Below are positions 13,641 through 22,417 of a DNA stretch of 42,995 nt, piece after piece. The stretch lies in assembly GCA_017446775.1 (NCBI GenBank), contig JAFSQE010000023.1, positions 1 to 42,995 of the forward strand, written 5' to 3'. The notes beneath the pieces are model-generated. The model saw only the letters and a list, made by a program, of their open reading frames with translations. It was not told the origin of the DNA and ran no database searches. The stretch is from Bacteroidales bacterium (GTDB lineage Bacteria; Bacteroidota; Bacteroidia; Bacteroidales; UBA932). Both the position numbers and the translations under genes were made by a program. Positions within the stretch are counted from its first letter, which is position 1; each line of letters starts with the position of its first letter.

Positions 13641-15074
13641 TTAGCCCAAATGCTGCAGGACATCTATCAGAAGGTCCCAGAACTTATCTACCGTGGCCAG
13701 TTCGAGCCGTTCGTCGGGTGAATGTACGCCAAGTATCGTGGGGCCGAAGGATATCATGTCCAGATCGGGGTATTTGCCCTGGAACAGGCCGCATTCCAGG
13801 CCGGCGTGAATGGCGCGCACGATGGGTTCTTCGCCAAACAGGCGGCGGTAGCTCTCTATGGTAGCGTGCAGCACGGGGGATTTGGTGTCGGGTTTCCAGC
13901 CGGGGTATTCGCCCTCGTGGGTGACATCTGCTCCGGCCAGGGCAAAGCAGGCCTCGAAACTCTGCGCGGCAAACTTGCGGGCGGAGTTCACGGCGCTGCG
14001 CTGGCTGCTGCCCACGCGGATAACATCGCCCTCAAGCATCTTTACCGATGCCAGGTTAGAAGAGGTCTCCACCAGTCCCTTGACCTCGGCACTCATGGCC
14101 AGTACGCCGTGGGGGGCGCAGTTCAGGGCTGCAATCAGGCAGTACGCGGTGTTGGTGTCAATGATATCCTTTTTCCACTCCACTGGTTCTGCCGTGAAGG
14201 TCAGGCCGGGGTCGGTGATGGAGTATTCCGACTCGATCTCTTTGCCAAGGCGATTGAAGATATCTATGATGGCATCCTCGTCTTCTTCTTTGAAAGCTAC
14301 CACTGCCGATGCCTCGCGAGCGATGGCGTTGCGCTTGTTGCCACCGTCTATCCAGCAAAGCTCGATATCATAATCGAGGGTCTCGTACAAAAAGCGGGCG
14401 AGTTCGCGAATGGCGTTTGCGCGCCCCTTGTCGATATCGTCGCCGCTGTGGCCGCCTACGCCGCCGCTTACAGAAAAGCGGGTGGCGATGAGCCCTTCTG
14501 GCATAGGAGTGGGGAAGTACTTGAAGTTGGCGGTGGTGTCGATGCCGCCGGCGCAGCCAATGAACAGCTGCCCCCAGTCTTCTGAATCGAGATTTATGAG
14601 GATCTTGCCGGTAAAGAAGCCGGGCTCGATGGCGTTGGCGCCGTCCAGGCCGGTCTCTTCGCTAACGGTGAACAGGCACTCGATTTTGCCGAGCTGCAGC
14701 GTATCATCGTCCAGAATGGCCAGTTCGGAAGCGATGCCGATGCCGTCGTCAGCGCCAAGGGTGGTGCCGCGGGCCTTCATCCAGCCATCTTCTACATACG
14801 CCTGGATGGCATCCTTGGCAAAATCATGCTCTACGCCGCCATTCTTTTCGCAAACCATATCCTGATGGCTCTGCAGAACCACCGTGGGCCAGTTCTCGCA
14901 ACCGGCAGAGGCGGGTCTGGTGATCAGCACGTTGCCGATAGCGTCGCGTTTGGTTTCGAGGTTGCGGCTGCGGCCAAACTCCAGCAGGAATTCAATTATC
15001 TTTTCTTCGTGTCCGGATTCGCGGGGAATACGAAGTATCTCCCGGAAAAATTGTATTACTTTTCCTTCGTTCAT
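13641..15074 (-). CDS. pepD: Aminoacyl-histidine dipeptidase (beta-Ala-His dipeptidase), M20 family
   Basis: Predicted cytosolic di-zinc dipeptidase that cleaves Xaa-His and other dipeptides, 477 residues, close to the usual length of PepD. Motifs are LQSHQDMV with ligand His70 and Asp72, TLGADDGIG with bridging Asp109, SEETG with catalytic Glu139 and ligand Glu140, NLDSED near 163, the lid-domain GGVGGHSGDDI, and the C-terminal GVHSPDERL with the last His ligand. It starts 21 bases downstream of dnaA and is probably on the same transcript. The tRNA promoter starts just after its stop. Confidence 0.93.
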   Translation of the reverse strand: MNEGKVIQFFREILRIPRESGHEEKIIEFLLEFGRSRNLETKRDAIGNVLITRPASAGCENWPTVVLQSHQDMVCEKNGGVEHDFAKDAIQAYVEDGWMKARGTTLGADDGIGIASELAILDDDTLQLGKIECLFTVSEETGLDGANAIEPGFFTGKILINLDSEDWGQLFIGCAGGIDTTANFKYFPTPMPEGLIATRFSVSGGVGGHSGDDIDKGRANAIRELARFLYETLDYDIELCWIDGGNKRNAIAREASAVVAFKEEDEDAIIDIFNRLGKEIESEYSITDPGLTFTAEPVEWKKDIIDTNTAYCLIAALNCAPHGVLAMSAEVKGLVETSSNLASVKMLEGDVIRVGSSQRSAVNSARKFAAQSFEACFALAGADVTHEGEYPGWKPDTKSPVLHATIESYRRLFGEEPIVRAIHAGLECGLFQGKYPDLDMISFGPTILGVHSPDERLELATVDKFWDLLIDVLQHLG

Positions 15075-15095
15075 TGTGGTTATTGTCTGGAAAGA

Positions 15096-16508
15096 TTATT
15101 GACAAAGGATACGCTTGAGGTCGCTGATGTACTTCTTGAAAGTACGGTCGGTGTCAAGCAGGTCGTTCACCGTGTTGAAAGAGTGCAGCACCGTGGCGTG
15201 GTCGCGGCCGCCAATCTGGCTCCCGATATAGGAGAGCGATGTGTTGGTGAGGGTGCGGCTCAGATACATTGCAATCTGACGGGCCTGCGCCACTTCGCGT
15301 TTGCGGCTCTTGCTGGCAATCTGCTCCGGGTCGATCTTGAAATAGTCGCACACTGCCTTGGAAATCTTGGCGACGGTAATCTCGTTCTGTGGCGTCTGCA
15401 CGATTTTCTCTATAAGCTCGCGGGCCAGTTCCATGGTCATCTCCTTCTTGGTGAAGGTGGCCTGTGCAATCAGGGTGACGATGGTGCCTTCCAGCTCGCG
15501 GATGTTACCCTTGACATTCTCTGCGATGTACTCCAGAATCTCTTCCGGAACCTCTACGCCGCCGCGCAGGCATTTGGATTTGAGGATGGCCAGCTTGGTG
15601 GCATAGTCGGGCATCGTGAGCTCTACGGAAAGACCCCATTTGAAACGGGAGAGCAGGCGGGCTTCCAGCCCGGAGAGTTCTACCGGCGGTTTGTCCGAGG
15701 TAAGGATGAGCTGCTTTTGCGACTGGTGCAGATAGTTGAAGATCTGGAACAGGGCGCCCTGGGAGCCGCGCTTGTCGGCAAACTCGTGGACATCGTCTAC
15801 AATTAGCACGTCGATCGCCTGATATACGCGGAGGAAATCGGTGATCTGGTGATTGACACCCACGGTGTCCATATATTGCGCAACAAAGGTGTTGGCGTTT
15901 ACATAGCGGACGATCTTATCGGGGAAGCGGTCTTTGGTGGCTATGCCGATGGCCTGTGCCAGATGGGTCTTGCCAAGGCCAGGCCCGCCGTATATGAACA
16001 GCGGATTGAAGGCGTTCTTGCCGGGATTGTTGGCGATGCTCAGGCCAGCAGAATAACCCAGGCGGTTGCAGTCACCCACAACAAAATTGTCAAAAGCGTA
16101 GTTGGGATTCAGGTGGGAATCTATCTTTACCTTCTGGATACCGGGGATGGCATAGGCGCTGCCGTTGTAGCGCTGCGCCTCGCCGGAGAGGGCAACCGGG
16201 CTGTTCTGCGGAGTCTCGCGGTTATTCTCCAGCGTGCGGACGTAGCTGTTGCCAACCACACGGACGCTATAGATAAGACGGAATCCGCTGCCGATGACAC
16301 GGGTGAGCACCTTGAGCAGCAAATCGCTGTAGTGGCTCTCGATATGCTCTCTCACATAGTGCGAGGGAACCTCCAGGGTAAGGGTTCTGCCAGAGAGGTT
16401 CTTTGCCCTGATAGGGGCGAACCAGGTCTTGAATCCTTCTTCCGTGGTGTTGTCTTTGATTATGGCAAGACACTCTTCCCAAACCGATATGTGATCCTGT
16501 TTTGTCAT
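15096..16508 (-). CDS. dnaA: Chromosomal replication initiator protein DnaA
   Basis: AAA+ initiator that binds DnaA boxes and opens the replication origin. With the start at ATG 16508 (MTKQDHISVWEECL) the protein has 470 residues. Domain I covers about 1-85, a short linker domain II follows, and the AAA+ domain carries Walker A GGPGLGKT (174-181), Walker B VLIVDDVHEF and sensor LILTSDKPP. Domain IV ends with the DNA-binding signature GGRDHATVLHS. An upstream in-frame ATG at 16529 would add seven residues outside the conserved start. The 206-base region before it contains AT-rich sequence but no recognisable cluster of TTATCCACA boxes, so there is no evidence for oriC here. Confidence 0.96.
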   Translation of the reverse strand: MTKQDHISVWEECLAIIKDNTTEEGFKTWFAPIRAKNLSGRTLTLEVPSHYVREHIESHYSDLLLKVLTRVIGSGFRLIYSVRVVGNSYVRTLENNRETPQNSPVALSGEAQRYNGSAYAIPGIQKVKIDSHLNPNYAFDNFVVGDCNRLGYSAGLSIANNPGKNAFNPLFIYGGPGLGKTHLAQAIGIATKDRFPDKIVRYVNANTFVAQYMDTVGVNHQITDFLRVYQAIDVLIVDDVHEFADKRGSQGALFQIFNYLHQSQKQLILTSDKPPVELSGLEARLLSRFKWGLSVELTMPDYATKLAILKSKCLRGGVEVPEEILEYIAENVKGNIRELEGTIVTLIAQATFTKKEMTMELARELIEKIVQTPQNEITVAKISKAVCDYFKIDPEQIASKSRKREVAQARQIAMYLSRTLTNTSLSYIGSQIGGRDHATVLHSFNTVNDLLDTDRTFKKYISDLKRILCQ

Positions 16509-16714
16509 CTTGGTTATTTGCCACAACAAAACTGGTTGAAAAAAAGATAAATAAAAAATGAAATTTCGCTTGCAAAATTCAAAATTGTTATAAGTATCTG
16601 ATTAACAATTTGTAAATCTTTTGTGCTTGCAATGCGCTGATTTGTAGCGAACTAGCATATTTTTTCAAATTTATTATGCTGATATGTCGCGTGTTAACTT
16701 TTTGAAAAGAAAAA

Positions 16715-17785
16715 TTATTTTTTTGTAATCTCAAAATTCTCTATTTTGACGACGAAGCAGCCCGGGAATTTGTCGGCCAAACGCTTCGCCGCCGCAGTGG
16801 CTTCTGCCTCTGTTTTGTATTCTCCGGCGGTGTATTTATAAACATTCCCCGCATTGAACCGGTGGATATCTTTCTCCCCTTTGAACTGTGCAGAACCGGA
16901 CTCCAGAAGTTTGGATAACGCAAACAGCTGCACGGCAAAAAAAGTTCCCGAAGGCTCTTCTGCTGCCGTTGTGTTCTCGGGCAAATCATCGGCACCGGCT
17001 TCGTATTGCTCCTTGAACTTGGCGAAGGCACTGGCCAGGGCATCGGCTATCTGTTCCCGTTTGGCCTTGGATGTCAGCACTGCCCGGTCTTCTGAATTGG
17101 AGAGGAATCCGACCTCTACCAGTACCGACGGCATGGTGCTGCGCCAGAGAACCACCAGTCCACCCTGTTTTATACCGCGGTTGTTTACAACCGGACCCTT
17201 TGCCAACGCTTTCTGGCACAGGTCTGCAAGTATCAGGCTCTGCTCGAAATATGCGTTCTGCATCAGGTTGAACATGATGTAGCTCTCGGTGTCGTTGGGG
17301 TCGAAACCGGCATATCTGGTGGTATAGTCGTCTTCCAGAAGTATCACCGCGTTCTCCCTTTTGCACACCTCCATGTTGGCTGCATTGCTGTCCATTCCCA
17401 TCACGAATGTCTCGAATCCCGACGGCTTCTTGCTGCTGACGGCGTTGCAGTGGATAGAGATGAACAGATCGGCATGGCGGCTGTTGGCGATGTCGGCACG
17501 TGTATAAAGGGGGATGAAGATATCCTTGTCGCGGGTGTACGACACCTCTACATCGGGGAATGCCTTTGATATGCGTTCGCCCAGCAAAAGGGCTATGTCC
17601 AGCGCAATCGTTTTCTCTTTGACCTTGCCGTCCGGTGAAATGCAGCCCGGGTCGTGTCCGCCGTGGCCGGCATCGATAACGACCCGATTGAGCTTCAGAC
17701 CGCCGTCGCCTGCGGCAAGCGGAAAGAGCGCCAGGGTGGCTGCAAAAACCAGCGCAATTAACCTTCTGGAGAACGAAATCGGCAT
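16715..17785 (-). CDS. N-acetylmuramoyl-L-alanine amidase with C-terminal SPOR domain
   Basis: Predicted periplasmic amidase that cuts the bond between MurNAc and L-Ala in peptidoglycan, for daughter-cell separation. Signal peptide in residues 1-25 (IALVFAATLALFPLAAG). Amidase_3 domain at about 32-255 with zinc ligands His41 in DAGHGGHDPG, Glu57 and His112 in SIHCNA, and catalytic Glu224 in VLVEVGFLSN. A linker is followed by a SPOR-like domain (about 281-352: FFAVQLFALSK to GCFVVKIENF), which binds denuded glycan at division sites. It is divergent to lptD, with 79 bases between the starts and overlapping promoters. Confidence 0.93.
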   Translation of the reverse strand: MPISFSRRLIALVFAATLALFPLAAGDGGLKLNRVVIDAGHGGHDPGCISPDGKVKEKTIALDIALLLGERISKAFPDVEVSYTRDKDIFIPLYTRADIANSRHADLFISIHCNAVSSKKPSGFETFVMGMDSNAANMEVCKRENAVILLEDDYTTRYAGFDPNDTESYIMFNLMQNAYFEQSLILADLCQKALAKGPVVNNRGIKQGGLVVLWRSTMPSVLVEVGFLSNSEDRAVLTSKAKREQIADALASAFAKFKEQYEAGADDLPENTTAAEEPSGTFFAVQLFALSKLLESGSAQFKGEKDIHRFNAGNVYKYTAGEYKTEAEATAAAKRLADKFPGCFVVKIENFEITKK

Positions 17786-17790
17786 ATTAG

Positions 17791-17821
17791 TTGTAAAAAG
17801 TCCCTAAAATCTGTACATTTG
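17791..17821 (+). promoter_or_regulatory. Promoter of lptD-rpe
   Basis: TTG at 17791-17793, a 20-base spacer and TACATTTG at 17814-17821, matching TTTG/TAnnTTTG. It lies 43 bases before the lptD ATG. Confidence 0.7.
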
Positions 17822-17830
17822 CCTGTTTTG

Positions 17831-17838
17831 CAAAGATA
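17831..17838 (-). promoter_or_regulatory. -7 box of the amidase gene
   Basis: The minus strand reads TATCTTTG, 45 bases before the amidase ATG at 17785. It sits only 10 bases downstream of the lptD -7 box, so the two divergent promoters overlap and could compete. Confidence 0.6.
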
Positions 17839-17864
17839 GATAATTTTTCGACTAAAATCCTGAC

Positions 17865-20633
17865 GTGCGTCGATTGAGCTATATATTGGTGTTGATGCTG
17901 ATTCTGTGCCGGAGTTTTGCTGCCGGCGCCCAGGATGCCGACACCCTGCGTACGCGTCCGGCACCAAAGTTCAGCCTTCCCGATTCTGTTTTGCGCGACA
18001 CCCTTATCAGAGGCGATGCCCTTAGGCAGAACGATATTGTCGATACCCTGATGCTTGCTGCGCCGGACTCCATTGCTCCATCGATGCCGGATTCGCTGCT
18101 GGTTGCGGGGCGGGACACCCTCAAAACGGTTAAGGTCAAGCCCAAGAGCGCCCTGGAAAGGCCTGCCTTTTCTGCGGCGCGCGACTCTGTGGTAGAGGAC
18201 TTCACAGACGGCCGGCGGGTTATCTATTACTACGGCAATGTATCTGTGAAATACGGCAAGACAGAGATAACTGCCGATTATATGGCGTACGACCTGGACA
18301 ATAACATCGTGTATGCCAGGGGAACCAAGAACTACGACAACGAATGGGTGGGCCAGCCGGTGCTCAGGGACGGCAAGTCGGAATATAAGATGGAGGAGAT
18401 ATACTACAGCTTTGACACCCGCAAGGCCCGCATCAAGAATATGGTTACCAACCAGCAGGAGGGCGAATTGAGGGGAGAGCGGCTGAAGATGCTGGAAGAC
18501 GAGTCGGTGAACATAGCGGGTGGAAAATATACGGTTTGCAATGCAGAGCACCCGCACTACTATCTGCAGATGACGGCGGCAAAAATCATAACCAAACCCA
18601 CGCAGCACACGGTGTTCGGGCCGGCATACCTGGTGGTGGAGGATGTCCCCCTGCCGCTGGCGCTGCCGTTTGGTTTTGTGCCCGACATGCCCGACCGAGC
18701 CAGCGGTATCATGACCCCCACATACGGAGAAGAGAATGCCCGCGGCCTCTATCTGCGCGATCTGGGCTACTATGTGGTGGTCAACGACCACTTGGATTTT
18801 TCTGTCACCGGCGATATCTACAGCTACGGTTCGTGGGCACTGGAACTCACCTCCCGATACAAGAAGAGATATGCCTACTCCGGCGATCTGAACATCACCT
18901 ATTCTGTGGATAAGACTGGTGAGAAAGGGACAACGGGATACAACGAATCAAAGAACTTCGGGGTGAAATGGTCGCACGCGCAGGACGCCAAAGCGCGCCC
19001 GGGAACCACCTTCCGCGCATCGGTCAACTTCAGCAGCCCCTCCAACAACACCTACAACTCCACCAGTGTGTCGGAGGCGTTGCAGAGCCAGACATCATCG
19101 TCTATCTCATATTCCAAGACTCTATCTTTCGGAAGCCTGTCGGTGAACATGCTGCACAGCCAGAACACCAAAGACTCGTCTTACGTGTTCACCCTGCCTA
19201 ACTTCACCTTCAACGTGAACCGGTTCTATCCGTTCAAAAGAAAGGTCAGGGTGGGTAAGGAGCGCTTCTACGAGCAGATATCGCTAAGCTACAGCACCTC
19301 GTTCCAGAACAAGATCAACTTCAAGGCGAGCGAGTTCATGCAGGAGGGGTTCACCGACAAGTTCAACAACGGCATGACCCACAAGGTGACCATCGGCCTG
19401 CCGTCGTTCACCCTGCTCAAGTATTTCAATTTCTCGCCGGGCATCAACTACGGCGCCAACATGTACTTCCGCAAGACCACCCAGTTCTACGACCAGGAAA
19501 CGGGCAAGGTGGAATCGGTGATGTCCGGGCAGTTCTCTACGATAGGGCTTACGCAGACCTATTCTGCATCGCTCTCGATGAGTACCCGCATATACGGTTT
19601 GTTCCAGTTCAACCCCAAGGGGAACCTGCAGGCAATCCGCCATATGATAACCCCCTCCTTCAGCCTGTCGTACCACCCGGAGCTTGGGACGGCGGCCAAC
19701 GGCTGGCGCACCCTGACCTATCTGAACAGTGCCGGAGAAGAGATTACCAAAGAGTACAACATATACGCAGGCCAGATGAACAGCCCGCCCAGCAAGGGCA
19801 AGAGCGGCTCCCTGAGCTTCTCGTTTGGCAACAACCTGGAGGCCAAGGTCAAAGATACAAAGGATACCACCGGGGTGGGCACCAAGAAGATCAAACTGAT
19901 AGACCAGCTGAACATTGGCGGTTCGTATAACTTCATGGCCGATTCGCTGCGCCTGTCCACCATCTCGATTTCCGGAAGCACCACGGTGTTCGGCAAGGTC
20001 GGTATCAACGGAAACCTGACGCTTGACCCGTACGATGTCAACGAGCGCGGCGTGCGTTGCAACCGCTTCCTTATCAAGACCCGCCACATCCCGGCCCGCA
20101 TCACAAATGCCTCTGCTTCGCTCTCGTATTCGCTTAACGGCAAGGGGCATATAGAGGGTAACGACGGTCGCAAGGACGCCTCAGGATCCAAGTCCGCCGA
20201 GACCGATTATTATCGCATCTACTACCATCCGCTCACCGGTGAGTATATCCCCGGCGGCTGGCTGTATTACCTGAATCCCGATATCCCGTGGAACCTGAGC
20301 TTCAGCCTCAACATGTCTTACAGCGGGTCGTACAGCTATACCAACAACCAGCTGCAAAAGGTGGACAAGTTTACCCGCACCGCAACCATGAGCGGCCAGA
20401 TCAGGCTTACAAAGTCCCTGAACATCTCGCTCAATACCGGTTTTGACCTCAGCTCGATGACGATGACGACCTCGCAGCTGAGCGCGACATACGACCTGCA
20501 CTGCTTTAACATGAGCGTCTCGTGGGTACCTACCGGCAAGTGGCAGAGCTGGGGCTTCCGCATCGCGGCCAACGCCTCTACCCTTAGCAGCCTGCTCAAA
20601 TACGACAAGTCTTCAAGCTTCTGGGATAAATAG
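17865..20633 (+). CDS. lptD: LPS-assembly outer-membrane protein LptD
   Basis: Outer-membrane translocon that inserts lipopolysaccharide into the outer leaflet. 922 residues; signal peptide MRRLSYILVLMLILCRSFAAG, cleaved near residue 22. An OstA/LptA-like beta-jellyroll lies at about 100-230 (VSVKYGKTEITADYMAYDLD, NIVYARGTKNYD), and the remainder has long runs of alternating polar and hydrophobic residues with frequent SLSYS/FNFSPGI-type strands, as in a large beta-barrel. PLPLALPFGFVPDMPDRASG matches the conserved junction between the two domains. The N-terminus (30-95) is low complexity with many Asp and Pro. rpe follows after 13 bases on the same strand. Confidence 0.9.
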   Translation: MRRLSYILVLMLILCRSFAAGAQDADTLRTRPAPKFSLPDSVLRDTLIRGDALRQNDIVDTLMLAAPDSIAPSMPDSLLVAGRDTLKTVKVKPKSALERPAFSAARDSVVEDFTDGRRVIYYYGNVSVKYGKTEITADYMAYDLDNNIVYARGTKNYDNEWVGQPVLRDGKSEYKMEEIYYSFDTRKARIKNMVTNQQEGELRGERLKMLEDESVNIAGGKYTVCNAEHPHYYLQMTAAKIITKPTQHTVFGPAYLVVEDVPLPLALPFGFVPDMPDRASGIMTPTYGEENARGLYLRDLGYYVVVNDHLDFSVTGDIYSYGSWALELTSRYKKRYAYSGDLNITYSVDKTGEKGTTGYNESKNFGVKWSHAQDAKARPGTTFRASVNFSSPSNNTYNSTSVSEALQSQTSSSISYSKTLSFGSLSVNMLHSQNTKDSSYVFTLPNFTFNVNRFYPFKRKVRVGKERFYEQISLSYSTSFQNKINFKASEFMQEGFTDKFNNGMTHKVTIGLPSFTLLKYFNFSPGINYGANMYFRKTTQFYDQETGKVESVMSGQFSTIGLTQTYSASLSMSTRIYGLFQFNPKGNLQAIRHMITPSFSLSYHPELGTAANGWRTLTYLNSAGEEITKEYNIYAGQMNSPPSKGKSGSLSFSFGNNLEAKVKDTKDTTGVGTKKIKLIDQLNIGGSYNFMADSLRLSTISISGSTTVFGKVGINGNLTLDPYDVNERGVRCNRFLIKTRHIPARITNASASLSYSLNGKGHIEGNDGRKDASGSKSAETDYYRIYYHPLTGEYIPGGWLYYLNPDIPWNLSFSLNMSYSGSYSYTNNQLQKVDKFTRTATMSGQIRLTKSLNISLNTGFDLSSMTMTTSQLSATYDLHCFNMSVSWVPTGKWQSWGFRIAANASTLSSLLKYDKSSSFWDK

Positions 20634-20646
20634 AAACAATACGGTT

Positions 20647-21297
20647 ATGAAAAATATTATAGCTCCAAGTCTCCTTTCTGCAAATTTCGGCAATCTGGAA
20701 AAGGATATCGAAATGTTGAACGCATCGCAGTGCGCATGGTTCCACCTGGATGTGATGGACGGCGTGTTCGTGCCCAATATCTCGTTTGGCATTCCGGTGG
20801 TGAAGGATATCGCCCGGCTGGCAAAGAAGCCGCTGGACGCCCACCTCATGATTGTCAATCCGGACAATTTTATCGGCAGGTTTGCAGACCTTGGGGTGGA
20901 GTATCTCACCGTCCATCTGGAGGCCTGCACCCATCTGGAGCGCACAATATCTGCCATCCATGCCGCGGGCATGAAGGCCGGCGTCGCAATCAATCCGCAC
21001 ACCAATGTCCTTTTGCTTGAGGATGTGCTCTGCGAGATCGACCTGGCGCTGGTAATGTCTGTGAATCCAGGCTTCGGAGGGCAGAAGTTTATCCCCCGTT
21101 CCGTAGATAAAGTGCGTCAGCTGCGTCAGATGATAGACCGCTCCGGCAGCGAGTGCCTGATAGAGATAGACGGCGGTATCAACAAAGACAACGTGGCTAT
21201 GCTGGCCAGCGCAGGGGTGGATGCTTTCGTGGCCGGCAGTTCTGTTTTCGGCTCCGAGAACCCTGCCGAAACGATAGCCTTTATGGCGAACGCCTAG
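20647..21297 (+). CDS. rpe: Ribulose-phosphate 3-epimerase
   Basis: Interconverts D-ribulose 5-phosphate and D-xylulose 5-phosphate in the pentose phosphate pathway; cytosolic TIM barrel of 216 residues. Motifs: IAPSLLSANFGNL, FHLDVMDGVFVPNISFG with metal ligands His and Asp, DAHLMIVNP, VMSVNPGFGGQKF, and LIEIDGGIN with the second catalytic Asp, then the phosphate-binding AGSSVFG. Full length. The stop overlaps the stop of the converging birA by four bases. Confidence 0.97.
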   Translation: MKNIIAPSLLSANFGNLEKDIEMLNASQCAWFHLDVMDGVFVPNISFGIPVVKDIARLAKKPLDAHLMIVNPDNFIGRFADLGVEYLTVHLEACTHLERTISAIHAAGMKAGVAINPHTNVLLLEDVLCEIDLALVMSVNPGFGGQKFIPRSVDKVRQLRQMIDRSGSECLIEIDGGINKDNVAMLASAGVDAFVAGSSVFGSENPAETIAFMANA

Positions 21298-22004
21298 TAA
21301 ACAATCTCTTTGAATGCGAAGTGGTGCCCGGCGCCGCAGGTGTCGGTTATCATTAGCCGGCCATCTTCTGCCACGCCGGTAATGCACCCTTCAAGCGGGT
21401 CGCCCGTGGCCGCGACGGTGAATGTATGCGGGGTATCTTTCAGGTATAGTTTTGCGGTATATCGTTCTGCCGCGTCGGTGGCGCCGCTGTCGTATTCGAA
21501 AAAGATATCATTCAGCAGCAGGGGCAGTTCGTCTTCGGGAACCAGGTTCAGCCCTGTCTCTATCTTGACAGAAGTAGGGTTGGGTACATCTGCCGGGAAT
21601 ATTGTCTGGTTGAGGTTTATCCCGATGCCGGCAATGGTGTCCTTCACCTTTGCCCCGGCGATATCGTGCTCTATCAGTATTCCGCAAATCTTCCTGTCGC
21701 CGACATATATGTCGTTTGGCCATTTGATTCTGGCGTCGATCCCTTTGCCGGCAAGGTAGCGGCATACCCCCAGCGAGACCTCCTGGCAAAGGAGAAACTG
21801 GTCGCAGGAGAGAAGATTGTCCGGAATCAGGAAGACAGAGAAGGTGAGATTGGCCCCGGGTTCGCTGTGCCAGACATTGCCCCGCTGACCCCTCCCCGCG
21901 GTTTGGCAGCGGGCTGCCCACACCTCTTTGTCCGCCAGCTCTTTTTTTGCAATTTCCATTGCCGAAATGGTGGATTCGATTGTGTTATGCCATTTAATTT
22001 TCAT
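21294..22004 (-). CDS. birA: Biotin--[acetyl-CoA-carboxylase] ligase
   Basis: Activates biotin as biotinyl-AMP and attaches it to the acceptor lysine of biotin carboxyl-carrier proteins. 236 residues, so it lacks the N-terminal DNA-binding domain of the E. coli bifunctional BirA and should act only as a ligase. Motifs: TAGRGQRGNVWHSEPG (biotin/ATP loop), IKWPNDIYV with the catalytic Lys, and a short C-terminal SH3-like part around GCITGVAEDGRL. Divergent to rsfS with 44 bases between starts; a TAATTTCG box at 22030-22037 on the minus strand may be its -7 element. Confidence 0.93.
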   Translation of the reverse strand: MKIKWHNTIESTISAMEIAKKELADKEVWAARCQTAGRGQRGNVWHSEPGANLTFSVFLIPDNLLSCDQFLLCQEVSLGVCRYLAGKGIDARIKWPNDIYVGDRKICGILIEHDIAGAKVKDTIAGIGINLNQTIFPADVPNPTSVKIETGLNLVPEDELPLLLNDIFFEYDSGATDAAERYTAKLYLKDTPHTFTVAATGDPLEGCITGVAEDGRLMITDTCGAGHHFAFKEIVY

Positions 22005-22011
22005 AAATTTG
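21980..22011 (+). promoter_or_regulatory. Promoter of the rsfS-ftsH-cdsA-psd operon
   Basis: TTG at 21980-21982, a 21-base spacer and TAAATTTG at 22004-22011, a full TAnnTTTG match; rsfS starts 37 bases later. It overlaps the first codons of birA on the other strand. Confidence 0.65.
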
Positions 22012-22048
22012 CGCTCTAATAGCCATCGGCGAAATTAGTGTATTATTT

Positions 22049-22417
22049 ATGATTAACGAAACGCAAAAGAGAGAAATCGGTGTAATCGCCGCCGCGATGC
22101 TGGAGAAGAAGGCTAAAGGGGTGATATCGATGGATTTGACCAATATAGGGACCGCTATTACAGACAGTTTTGTGATTTGCAATGCCGACAGCACAACCCA
22201 GGTGGTTGCCATATGCGACAATATCGTTGAGCAGATGTGGCTGCAGTGCAAGCGGGATCCTGTCCGCACCCAGGGGCGCGAGAATGCATTCTGGGTTATC
22301 CTTGACTACGGCGATATAGTGGTGCATATATTCAAGAGCGAATACCGCGATTTCTATCGGCTGGAAGATTTATGGTCTGATGCAGAAAAGACGAATTATG
22401 AAGATGATGCCCTTTAA
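22049..22417 (+). CDS. rsfS: Ribosome silencing factor RsfS
   Basis: Binds ribosomal protein uL14 and blocks subunit joining when nutrients are short. 122 residues of the RsfS/DUF143 family: GVISMDLTNIGTAITDSFVI, ADSTTQVVAICDNI, AFWVILDYGDIVVHIF and YRDFYRLEDLWSDA are characteristic. The first gene of an operon; its last codons overlap the beginning of ftsH in another frame, which suggests coupled translation. Confidence 0.95.
   Translation: MINETQKREIGVIAAAMLEKKAKGVISMDLTNIGTAITDSFVICNADSTTQVVAICDNIVEQMWLQCKRDPVRTQGRENAFWVILDYGDIVVHIFKSEYRDFYRLEDLWSDAEKTNYEDDAL

Noticed and set aside
16509-16714. Possible replication origin upstream of dnaA
   Set aside because: The region is AT-rich, but I found no cluster of TTATCCACA-like boxes; strand-skew data would be needed.
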